Origin: an uncultured Bacilli bacterium
GTDB lineage: Bacteria; Bacillota_I; Bacilli_A; RF39; UBA660
Reading direction: 5' to 3'
DNA length: 6,708 nt
Assembly: GCA_947631655.1 (NCBI GenBank)
Contig: CANRME010000067.1
Span: 1 to 6,708 of the forward strand
Positions 1 through 5,616 of the stretch are shown piece by piece. Within the stretch, counting starts at the first letter, position 1. Every line of letters starts with the position of its first letter. Under the pieces are notes generated by a model. That model did not search any database. It saw only the letters and a list, made by a program, of their open reading frames with translations, and had not been told where the DNA came from. The position numbers and the translations under genes were made by a program.

Positions 1-2625
1 GTCTATATGTTTAATGAAGGAAACAAAGACATGAGAGATTTATTAGGTGGTAAAGGTGCTAACTTGGCAGAAATGACGAATATTGGTCTTCCTGTTCCAC
101 AAGGTTTTACTATTACTACTGAAGCATGTACTCGTTATTATGAAGATGGAAAAGAAATAGATTCTGATATTCAAAAGCAAATTAATGAGTATATCGTAAA
201 ATTAGAGGGTGTTACCGGTAAAAAGTTTGGTGATGTAGAAAATCCTCTACTTGTATCTGTAAGATCTGGAGCTAGAGCTTCTATGCCTGGTATGATGGAT
301 ACAATATTAAATTTAGGATTAAATGAAACAGTTGTTGAAACACTTGCAAAGAAATCTAATAATCCTAGATGGGCTTGGGATTGCTACAGAAGATTTATTC
401 AAATGTATTCTGATGTAGTTATGGAAGTTGGTAAGAAATATTTTGAAGAACTTATTGACAAAATGAAAGATAAAAAGGGCGTTAAACAAGATATTGAACT
501 TGATGCTAATGATTTAAAAGAACTTGCTAATGAGTTTAAAGCCGAATATAAAGATAAGATTGGTAAAGATTTCCCAGATGACCCTAAAGAACAATTAATG
601 GGAGCTATTAAAGCGGTATTCCGTTCTTGGGATAATCCACGGGCTAATGTTTATCGAAGAGATAATGATATCCCATATTCTTGGGGAACAGCAGTTAATG
701 TTCAATCTATGGCCTTTGGTAATATGGGTGATGATTGTGGTACAGGTGTTGCATTTACAAGAGACCCAGCTACTGGTGAAAAAGGTTTATTTGGAGAATT
801 CTTAACTAATGCGCAAGGCGAAGATGTAGTTGCTGGGGTACGTACACCTATGCATATAACCGAAATGGAAGAAAAATTCCCTGAAGCATTTAAACAATTT
901 AAAGAAGTTTGTGCTACTTTAGAAGATCATTATAAAGATATGCAAGATATGGAATTTACTGTAGAACATGGAAAACTTTATATGCTTCAAACAAGAAATG
1001 GTAAAAGAACTGCTAAAGCAGCTTTAAAGATTGCTTGTGATTTAGTTGATGAAGGTATGAAAACTGAAGAAGAAGCATTACTTATGATTGAACCTAGAAA
1101 CTTAGATACTTTACTTCATCCACAATTTGATAGTAAAGCATTAAAAGAAGCTAAACCTATTGGTAAAGGTTTAGGAGCATCTCCAGGAGCGGCGTGTGGT
1201 AAAGTTGTATTCTCTGCGGAAGATGCTGAAAGAGAAGGTATTGGCGGTAAAGGAGAAAAAGTTATTCTTGTTCGTCTTGAAACTTCACCTGAAGATATTA
1301 CCGGTATGAAAGCTAGTCAAGGTATTTTAACTGTTCGTGGTGGTATGACTTCTCATGCAGCAGTTGTAGCTCGTGGTATGGGTTCATGTTGTGTATCTGG
1401 TTGTGGTGATATTGCTATGAACGAAGCTAAGAAAGAATTTACTTTAGCTGGTAAAACATATCATGAAGGAGATGTTATTTCTATCGATGGAACAACTGGT
1501 AATATTTATGATGGTGAAATTCCTACCGTAGATGCTACTATTGCTGGTGAATTTGGTAGAGTTATGGCTTGGGCTGATAAATATCGTAAATTAGCAGTTA
1601 GAACTAATGCCGATAATCCACGTGATACTAAAAAAGCCGTAGAACTTGGAGCAGAAGGTATTGGACTTTGTAGAACAGAGCATATGTTCTTTGATGAAGA
1701 AAGAATTCCTGCTATTCGGCAAATGATTTTATCTGATACCCCAGAAGCAAGAGAAGAAGCTTTAAATAAATTAATACCATTCCAAAAAGGTGACTTTAAA
1801 GCTATGTATAAGGAATTAAATGGACTTCCAATGACCGTTCGTTATTTAGATCCACCTTTACATGAATTCTTACCTAAAGAAGATAAAGATATTGAAGCTT
1901 TAGCTAAAGATATGGGCATTACTGCTGAACAATTAAAACAAAAATGTGATGAATTACATGAATTTAACCCAATGATGGGACATAGAGGTTGTCGTTTAGC
2001 AGTTACTTATCCAGAAATAGCTAGAATGCAAACTCGGGCTTTAATGGAAGCGGCTATTGAAGTATCAGAAGAAGAAGGATTTGATATTACACCAGAAATT
2101 ATGATACCTTTAGTTGGCGAAGTTAAAGAATTAAAATTTGTTAAAGATGTAGTTGTAGAAACTGCTGAACAAGTTAAGAAAGAAAAGAATAGTAATATGG
2201 AATACCATATTGGTACCATGATTGAAATTCCAAGAGCAGCATTAACGGCCGATAAGATTGCGGAAGAAGCGGAATTCTTCTCATTTGGTACAAATGATTT
2301 AACACAAATGACTTTTGGTTTCTCAAGAGATGATGCTGGTAAATTCTTAGGTTCATATTATGAAAATAAGATTTATGAATCTGATCCATTTGCGAAACTT
2401 GACCAAGAAGGCGTTGGTAAACTTGTCGAAATGGCTGCCGAATTAGGACGTAAAACAAGACCTAATATCAAACTTGGTATTTGTGGGGAACATGGTGGCG
2501 AACCATCTAGTGTAGAATTCTGCCATAGAGTTGGTTTAAATTATGTTTCTTGCTCACCATTTAGAGTTCCTATCGCTAGAATTGCTGCAGCGCAAGCAGC
2601 TATTAAAGAAAAACAAGCTAATTAA
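1..2625 (+). CDS. ppdK: Pyruvate, phosphate dikinase (5'-truncated by window edge)
   Basis: Interconverts pyruvate + ATP + Pi and PEP + AMP + PPi in the cytoplasm. In anaerobic low-GC bacteria it usually runs towards pyruvate, saving ATP by using PPi. The window opens in frame with Val-Tyr before the first ATG at 7. Family members begin roughly M-x-K-x-VY-x-FNEG, so the true start lies about 3-4 codons upstream and the ATG at 7 is internal. Numbering from base 1, I see the nucleotide-binding motif SVRSGARASMPGMMDT (about residues 86-101), the swivelling phosphohistidine domain with GGMTSHAAV (His452, codon at 1354, catalytic; Thr450 is the Thr targeted by PDRP regulators in other species), the PEP-binding barrel with GLCRTEH (Arg558), and GICGEHGG with the acid/base Cys828 (codon at 2482). 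Length (874 residues visible) and all active-site residues fit an intact enzyme. It ends in TAA and a terminator follows, so it is the last gene of its transcript. Identification is firm. Confidence 0.97.
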   Translation, partial: VYMFNEGNKDMRDLLGGKGANLAEMTNIGLPVPQGFTITTEACTRYYEDGKEIDSDIQKQINEYIVKLEGVTGKKFGDVENPLLVSVRSGARASMPGMMDTILNLGLNETVVETLAKKSNNPRWAWDCYRRFIQMYSDVVMEVGKKYFEELIDKMKDKKGVKQDIELDANDLKELANEFKAEYKDKIGKDFPDDPKEQLMGAIKAVFRSWDNPRANVYRRDNDIPYSWGTAVNVQSMAFGNMGDDCGTGVAFTRDPATGEKGLFGEFLTNAQGEDVVAGVRTPMHITEMEEKFPEAFKQFKEVCATLEDHYKDMQDMEFTVEHGKLYMLQTRNGKRTAKAALKIACDLVDEGMKTEEEALLMIEPRNLDTLLHPQFDSKALKEAKPIGKGLGASPGAACGKVVFSAEDAEREGIGGKGEKVILVRLETSPEDITGMKASQGILTVRGGMTSHAAVVARGMGSCCVSGCGDIAMNEAKKEFTLAGKTYHEGDVISIDGTTGNIYDGEIPTVDATIAGEFGRVMAWADKYRKLAVRTNADNPRDTKKAVELGAEGIGLCRTEHMFFDEERIPAIRQMILSDTPEAREEALNKLIPFQKGDFKAMYKELNGLPMTVRYLDPPLHEFLPKEDKDIEALAKDMGITAEQLKQKCDELHEFNPMMGHRGCRLAVTYPEIARMQTRALMEAAIEVSEEEGFDITPEIMIPLVGEVKELKFVKDVVVETAEQVKKEKNSNMEYHIGTMIEIPRAALTADKIAEEAEFFSFGTNDLTQMTFGFSRDDAGKFLGSYYENKIYESDPFAKLDQEGVGKLVEMAAELGRKTRPNIKLGICGEHGGEPSSVEFCHRVGLNYVSCSPFRVPIARIAAAQAAIKEKQAN

Positions 2626-2639
2626 TTATAAAATATTTT

Positions 2640-2670
2640 AGAACTTCATCGAAAGATGGAGTTTTATTTT
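2640..2670 (+). terminator. Rho-independent terminator of ppdK
   Basis: The 9-bp stem AACTTCATC (2642-2650) / GATGGAGTT (2655-2663) has one G-U pair and encloses a GAAA tetraloop (GNRA type). Two further weak pairs extend it at the base, and the T-rich tail TTTATTTT follows at once. It sits 15 bases past the ppdK stop codon. Confidence 0.88.
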
Positions 2671-2685
2671 GGTTTGTAGTATAAT
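2657..2685 (+). promoter_or_regulatory. Probable promoter of the yfcE unit
   Basis: A perfect -10 hexamer TATAAT lies at 2680-2685, 34 bases before the yfcE start. The hexamer 17 bases upstream, TGGAGT (2657-2662), is a poor -35 (3 of 6) and falls in the 3' arm of the ppdK terminator. There is no TG extension. A start site near 2692 would give a leader of about 27 bases. The -10 match and the terminator just upstream support it; the weak -35 lowers confidence. Confidence 0.5.
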
Positions 2686-2718
2686 AATTTTAGTATATTA
2701 TAAGGGATAGGTGATAGA

Positions 2719-3258
2719 ATGAAAATATTATTTTTTTCAGATATTCATGGAATAACTAATAATCTTAATATAATTCAAGAAAAAATGAATAGGGAAAAAT
2801 TTGATAAAATAGTTTGTTTAGGAGATTTGTATTATTCAGGCCCTACTTATGATAATATATATAAAGTTAATAGTAGGGAAGTATTAGAATTCCTAAGTAA
2901 ATATACTGATAAACTAATATGTATGAAAGGAAATTGTGATTCACCGGTTGATATAAAAGCAAGTGATTTTCCAATATGTGATGGCGTTTCTTTAATAAAT
3001 GTTGATGGGTTAGATATTTATATCACTCATGGTAATGAATATAGCATGGAAAAAAATCGCAAGTTTAAGCATAAGGGTATTTTAGTTTATGGACATGAAC
3101 ATATTCCATACATAAGAAAACAAGATGATATGGTTTATATTAATGTTGGTTCTATTTCCTTGCCTAAAAATGAAATAGCTACTTATGGTGTATATGAAAA
3201 TAAAAAATTTACAATTTTTGATATAAATAGCAATATTGTGGAAAGTATTGAATTTTAG
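2719..3258 (+). CDS. yfcE: YfcE-type metallophosphoesterase (phosphodiesterase)
   Basis: A 179-aa protein, close to the ~184 aa of E. coli YfcE, a Mn-dependent phosphodiesterase active on artificial phosphodiester substrates and of unclear physiological substrate. The calcineurin-like metal-binding set is complete and in order: D8-x-H10 in SDIHG, G35-D36 in GDLYYSGP, G71-N72-C73-D74, H104-G105 in THGNE, and G125-H126-E127-H128, followed by NVGSISLPK (143-150), which matches the NPGSVSIPK segment of YfcE. No signal peptide or membrane segment is visible, so it is cytosolic. The start is supported by AGGTGAT at 2709-2715. The GHEH motif has Glu where GHTH is usual; the metal-binding histidines remain. 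It heads a two-gene unit: its stop codon lies inside the ribosome binding site of the next gene. The family call is firm, the in vivo substrate unknown. Confidence 0.93.
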   Translation: MKILFFSDIHGITNNLNIIQEKMNREKFDKIVCLGDLYYSGPTYDNIYKVNSREVLEFLSKYTDKLICMKGNCDSPVDIKASDFPICDGVSLINVDGLDIYITHGNEYSMEKNRKFKHKGILVYGHEHIPYIRKQDDMVYINVGSISLPKNEIATYGVYENKKFTIFDINSNIVESIEF

Positions 3259-3264
3259 GGTGAT
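3257..3264 (+). promoter_or_regulatory. Ribosome binding site overlapping the yfcE stop
   Basis: AGGGTGAT begins within the TAG stop of yfcE (3256-3258) and ends 3 bases before the ATG at 3268. It fixes the start of the 177-aa gene and implies co-transcription, probably with translational coupling. Confidence 0.75.
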
Positions 3265-3267
3265 GAT

Positions 3268-3801
3268 ATGTTAAGAAATAAAGTAAAAGGACAAAATAAT
3301 ACTAATGATTTGTTATCAGCTGTTAAACCTCAAACTAAATTAGAATTGGATAATAAAACTATTAATAATACTAAGAAGTATACGGTAACTAAAAGTGTTT
3401 TAAAGGTATATGAAGAAGCAGAAACACACAAACTATATATTGATTTTGCGGCAGCGTATGCTCTTCATTTAACGCAAGTAAGAGCAATTATGTTAGATGC
3501 TCCAAAATATTTTGAAATTACTAAAGATACACTGGAAAAAATAAAAAGTAATATTCATTATGAAATAGAATATATAACTTTACCACCTAGAGTAAAACAA
3601 GATATTATGGTTTATTATAAGGATAGAGATTTATATATTGAGCCGGGAACAGCATATGCTTTAGGATTTATTACAGTGGCAGAGTTTAATAGTAATGATA
3701 ATATATACGGGCCATTAAATGCTACACAATTGGCATATATTAAGTATAATTTTAATGTTAATTATGTCTCTTTAAATGTTGAAGATAATATGAAAAGATA
3801 A
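3268..3801 (+). CDS. Unknown 177-aa protein with two tandem internal repeats
   Basis: I do not recognise this family. The protein has a polar, Asn/Lys/Thr-rich N-terminal ~40 residues, likely flexible, then two copies of a ~60-residue unit. Copy 1 spans about residues 45-105 and copy 2 about 113-169. They share the order VY - (K/D)LYI(D/E) - x4 - (A/T)-A/YAL - ~20 residues - a helix-like stretch - a closing strand (EYITL against NYVSL). Shared anchors are LYID-FAAAYAL (57-66) and LYIE-PGTAYAL (122-131). The link between copies is PPRVKQD (106-112). There is no signal peptide, membrane helix or Cys, so it is probably cytosolic. It lies 9 bases after yfcE with a strong ribosome binding site, and a new promoter follows, so it is the second and last gene of that unit. 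The ORF is real on reading frame, codon use and RBS; the function is unknown. A small ligand- or protein-binding module is possible but unsupported. Confidence 0.85.
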   Translation: MLRNKVKGQNNTNDLLSAVKPQTKLELDNKTINNTKKYTVTKSVLKVYEEAETHKLYIDFAAAYALHLTQVRAIMLDAPKYFEITKDTLEKIKSNIHYEIEYITLPPRVKQDIMVYYKDRDLYIEPGTAYALGFITVAEFNSNDNIYGPLNATQLAYIKYNFNVNYVSLNVEDNMKR

Positions 3802-3812
3802 TTTTTTTCCAA

Positions 3813-3841
3813 TTTACACTATTTTATTGATATGTTATAAT
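3813..3841 (+). promoter_or_regulatory. Sigma-A promoter of the pfkB-smr unit
   Basis: The -35 TTTACA (3813-3818, 5 of 6) and -10 TATAAT (3836-3841, perfect) are separated by exactly 17 bases. A TG at 3833-3834 gives an extended -10 (TGTTATAAT). Transcription would start near 3848, leaving a leader of about 19 bases that carries GAGGGTGAT (3855-3863) before the ATG at 3867. Confidence 0.85.
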
Positions 3842-3866
3842 ACTACTAGAATATGAGGGTGATTAA

Positions 3867-4778
3867 ATGATAAAAGTATTATGTATTGGACATTCTTCTT
3901 ATGATATAACCGTTAAGGTAGATGAGTTTCCTAAAGAAAATACAAAAACAAGATTTATAAATAAAATAGCATGTGGGGGAGGACCTGCTGCTAATGCGGC
4001 TTATTTACTAGGTAAATGGGGTGTTAGTACGACATTTGCTGGAGTAGTTGGAAATGATGTCTTTGGTAATCGTATTAGAAAAGAACTAGAAAGTGTGGGA
4101 GTAGATACCCGTTATATGGAAACATCTTATGAAAATGATACGACTATAAGCTTTATTATCGCTAATCAAAAAAATGGTTCAAGAACATCATTTAATGTTG
4201 CTGATAATTATGTAGGACTTAAAAAATATGATTTTGATTATACTCCAGATGTAATTTTAGTAGATGGCCATGATGTTTTAGCGTCACGTTCTACTTTGGA
4301 AAGATTCCCAAAAGCTCTCGGAATTATTGACGCGGGAAGATACACGGAAGATATATCTAATTTATGTAAAAAAGTTAAATATTTAGTATGTTCTAAAGAA
4401 TTTGCGGAGAAAGCAAGTAATTTATTAATTGATTATAATAATCCGCAAACCATAGTAAATGTATATGATGCTTTAATGAAAAAGTATGAAAATCAAGAAA
4501 TTGTAATTACTTTAGAAGATCATGGAGCCGTATATAAATTTGGGGATGATATTAAAATAAGCCCAGCATTGGATGTAAAACCAGTAGTTGATAGTACTGG
4601 TGCGGGCGATATTTTCCATGGAGCATTTACCTATGTTATTGCTTCAGGAGGAAATGTTGAAAAAGCTGTCAAATTTGGGAATATTGCAGCGGGATTATCT
4701 TTAGGTACAGTGGGAGCTCGTTTATCTATACCTAAATTAGATGATGTTAAAAAAGTTTATGAAAAAAATCTTGGTTGA
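3867..4778 (+). CDS. PfkB/ribokinase-family carbohydrate kinase
   Basis: A 303-aa cytosolic kinase that transfers phosphate from ATP to a sugar or nucleoside-like alcohol. Both family signatures are present: the N-terminal glycine-rich GGGPAANAAYLLGKWG (37-52) and the C-terminal DSTGAGDIFHGAF (242-254), whose Asp248 is the catalytic base and whose GAG forms the anion hole. GVVGNDVFG (59-67) and the DGHD segment (133-136) also fit. Length is normal (about 300-330). The start at 3867 is set by GAGGGTGAT at 3855 and by an N-terminus (IKVLCIGHSSYDI) that matches the usual first strand. The gene has its own promoter and its 3' end overlaps the Smr gene by up to 38 bases. The stop is TGA, evidence for the standard genetic code. 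The substrate is not identifiable: the GGGPAANA form is shared by several sugar-kinase subgroups and no sugar transporter or catabolic gene is adjacent to help. Confidence 0.9.
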   Translation: MIKVLCIGHSSYDITVKVDEFPKENTKTRFINKIACGGGPAANAAYLLGKWGVSTTFAGVVGNDVFGNRIRKELESVGVDTRYMETSYENDTTISFIIANQKNGSRTSFNVADNYVGLKKYDFDYTPDVILVDGHDVLASRSTLERFPKALGIIDAGRYTEDISNLCKKVKYLVCSKEFAEKASNLLIDYNNPQTIVNVYDALMKKYENQEIVITLEDHGAVYKFGDDIKISPALDVKPVVDSTGAGDIFHGAFTYVIASGGNVEKAVKFGNIAAGLSLGTVGARLSIPKLDDVKKVYEKNLG

Positions 4779-5034
4779 CCCTTTTACAGTAAATTTACCT
4801 ACTTTAGATTTACATGGTGAAATATCAAGTTTAGTTCCTAATTTAATTAATACTTTTATTAGTGATTCTTATAAAATTGGTTATAAAAAAGTTGTTATTA
4901 TTCATGGTAAAGGTAGTGGAATTATAAAGAAGACTACTCAAGAAGTGTTACGAAAAAATAAGAAGATAGAACGTTTTTATATAGATGGTACAAATGATGG
5001 AATGACCATAGTTGAACTAAAGCAAAGACCCTAA
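4741..5034 (+). CDS. Small Smr-domain protein
   Basis: A stand-alone Smr (small MutS-related) domain of up to 97 aa, the module found at the C-terminus of MutS2, where it binds or nicks nucleic acid. Visible motifs are TLDLHG (21-26), VVIIHGKGSGIIKKTTQEVL (51-70, with the HGxGxG loop) and NDGMTIVEL (85-93), in the order and spacing of the family. The start is uncertain. ATGs at 4741, 4744 and 4759 and a TTG at 4771 are all in frame; none has a Shine-Dalgarno, and all precede the pfkB-family stop at 4776-4778. I give the longest form; 4759 (MKKILVDP) leaves a shorter overlap and keeps every motif. Translation is therefore probably by reinitiation or coupling from the kinase gene. A terminator hairpin is folded around the stop codon. 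Whether it acts on DNA, RNA or ribosomes cannot be told here. Confidence 0.85.
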   Translation: MMLKKFMKKILVDPFTVNLPTLDLHGEISSLVPNLINTFISDSYKIGYKKVVIIHGKGSGIIKKTTQEVLRKNKKIERFYIDGTNDGMTIVELKQRP

Positions 5035-5047
5035 AATTTGCTTTTTT
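5019..5047 (+). terminator. Terminator enclosing the Smr stop codon
   Basis: The perfect 8-bp inverted repeat AAAGCAAA (5019-5026) / TTTGCTTT (5037-5044) has a 10-base loop and a run of six T at 5042-5047. The TAA stop of the Smr gene (5032-5034) lies in the loop, so the 5' arm is coding sequence. The stem is A-T rich with two G-C pairs, so it may be only moderately efficient. Confidence 0.7.
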
Positions 5048-5066
5048 CGTGGTTTTATGATATAAT
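5038..5066 (+). promoter_or_regulatory. Upstream promoter (P1) of the 139-aa/316-aa unit
   Basis: A perfect -10 TATAAT (5061-5066) carries a TG extension (TG at 5058-5059). A weak -35 TTGCTT (5038-5043, TTG conserved) lies 17 bases upstream, inside the 3' arm of the Smr terminator. A start near 5073 would give a leader of about 100 bases. The core TATGATATAAT is repeated exactly at the second promoter. Confidence 0.55.
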
Positions 5067-5100
5067 TAGTATAGATACAGCAGAAAATGTCAATAATAAG

Positions 5101-5115
5101 GTTAAGGCATTTAAC
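5101..5115 (+). repeat. Short palindrome upstream of promoter P2
   Basis: GTTAA (5101-5105) and TTAAC (5111-5115) are perfect inverted arms around GGCAT, ending 6 bases before the -35 of P2. It could be a small hairpin in the P1 transcript or a protein-binding site. Short A-T-rich palindromes occur often by chance, so this is weak evidence alone. Confidence 0.3.
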
Positions 5116-5121
5116 ACTAAT

Positions 5122-5150
5122 TTGACAAAAATTGCTATCTATGATATAAT
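5122..5150 (+). promoter_or_regulatory. Perfect-consensus sigma-A promoter (P2)
   Basis: TTGACA (5122-5127) and TATAAT (5145-5150) both match the consensus at every base, at the ideal 17-base spacing, with an added TG extension at 5142-5143. Transcription should start near 5157, with a leader of about 18 bases holding the ribosome binding site. It drives the 139-aa and 316-aa genes. Confidence 0.92.
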
Positions 5151-5160
5151 GTTAGCAATT
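5130..5160 (+). repeat. Inverted repeat flanking the P2 -10 box (candidate operator)
   Basis: AATTGCTA (5130-5137) and TAGCAATT (5153-5160) are perfect 8-base inverted arms separated by 15 bases, with centres 23 bases apart, roughly two helical turns. One arm is in the P2 spacer, the other covers the predicted start site. That placement suits a dimeric repressor. In RNA from P1 the arms could form a hairpin directly before the ribosome binding site; RNA from P2 would lack the left arm. The repeat is seen directly; the regulatory role is inferred. Confidence 0.55.
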
Positions 5161-5168
5161 AAGGGGGT
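5161..5168 (+). promoter_or_regulatory. G-rich ribosome binding site of the 139-aa gene
   Basis: AAGGGGGT has a run of five G at 5163-5167, 7 bases before the ATG at 5175. It pairs well with the anti-Shine-Dalgarno if one G-U pair is allowed, and it sets the start. It differs from the AGGGTGAT form used by the yfcE and pfkB units. Confidence 0.75.
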
Positions 5169-5174
5169 TAATAT

Positions 5175-5594
5175 ATGAAAGGTTATATTTTAGATTATAT
5201 TAATGAGAATGAATATAGAAAGTTAGAAAGAGCTCTTAAAAAGTATAATATGTTGGCTTATAAAAAGCTTAATTTTGAGTATTATCCTGACTTAAGAAAT
5301 GGTAAGTTTGTCGGTGAACTTATTGAAACTAATAAAAAAGAACATACTAAAAAATATGAACTTAGACTTCCAAGTGATAAGATGTTTGCTCAAGTTCATG
5401 GGGAAGTAAAACTTATATATACTGTTTATGAAAAAGAAGGTACAGTAATTTTAGAAAAAATTACGCCAGAACATATTTTAATTGAAGGACATAATTCTGA
5501 GTTACATACTTATAAAGGTATTATGATTTCTTCTAGTGATGCGATGAAGGATAAATTTAAAATTGATTTGTTAAATAAACTACAAGGTAAATAA
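5175..5594 (+). CDS. Unknown 139-aa lysine-rich protein
   Basis: I do not recognise this family. It is soluble, with no signal peptide, membrane helix or Cys. Residues 10-31 look like an amphipathic basic helix (NENEYRKLERALKKYN). Residues 45-105 read as alternating beta strands (FVGELIE, KKYELRL, VKLIYTVYE, TVILEKI, HILIEG), which suggests a small beta barrel or sandwich. The C-terminus GIMISSSDAMKDKFKIDLLNKL (115-136) looks like a strand followed by a helix. Histidines at 75, 100, 106 and 111 sit in or near the strand region, but no known metal or catalytic motif is evident. It has the strongest promoter in the window and a strong ribosome binding site, so it is likely well expressed under some condition. 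The 316-aa gene follows after 22 bases with no terminator or promoter between, so the two are co-transcribed. The reading frame is secure; the function is unknown. Confidence 0.83.
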   Translation: MKGYILDYINENEYRKLERALKKYNMLAYKKLNFEYYPDLRNGKFVGELIETNKKEHTKKYELRLPSDKMFAQVHGEVKLIYTVYEKEGTVILEKITPEHILIEGHNSELHTYKGIMISSSDAMKDKFKIDLLNKLQGK

Positions 5595-5607
5595 CTTATT
5601 TAATTAT

Positions 5608-5612
5608 GGGGG
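5608..5612 (+). promoter_or_regulatory. G-rich ribosome binding site of the 316-aa gene
   Basis: GGGGG lies 4 bases before the ATG at 5617, within the 22-base gap after the 139-aa gene. It echoes the GGGGG site of the first gene of this operon and supports the chosen start. Confidence 0.7.
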
Positions 5613-5616
5613 TTTT

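Noticed and set aside
7..9. ATG at 7 as the start of ppdK
   Set aside because: The frame is open to base 1 and gives Val-Tyr, which the family has just before this point. The true start is outside the window.
2007..2219. Minus-strand open frame of 70 codons inside ppdK
   Set aside because: It is antisense to the conserved PEP-binding domain, is low-complexity Ser/Thr-rich and has no gene-like features. It is a shadow of ppdK codon structure.
2174..2458. Minus-strand open frame of 94 codons inside ppdK
   Set aside because: It is antisense to conserved ppdK sequence, overlaps the other shadow frame and resembles no protein family.
3792..3809. A-rich/T-rich possible hairpin at the end of the 177-aa gene
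   Set aside because: The stem would be nearly all A-T with one G-U and only one G-C pair, and no T run follows it. The unit may simply read through into the pfkB-smr unit.
5087..5125. 12-codon open frame in the leader from P1
   Set aside because: It has no ribosome binding site, does not overlap the downstream start, and shows no codon run typical of an attenuator peptide.
5048..5174. Possible riboswitch in the 127-base gap before the 139-aa gene
   Set aside because: Only short simple inverted repeats are present; I see no conserved core of a known riboswitch class, and the gap is accounted for by two promoters and a candidate operator.
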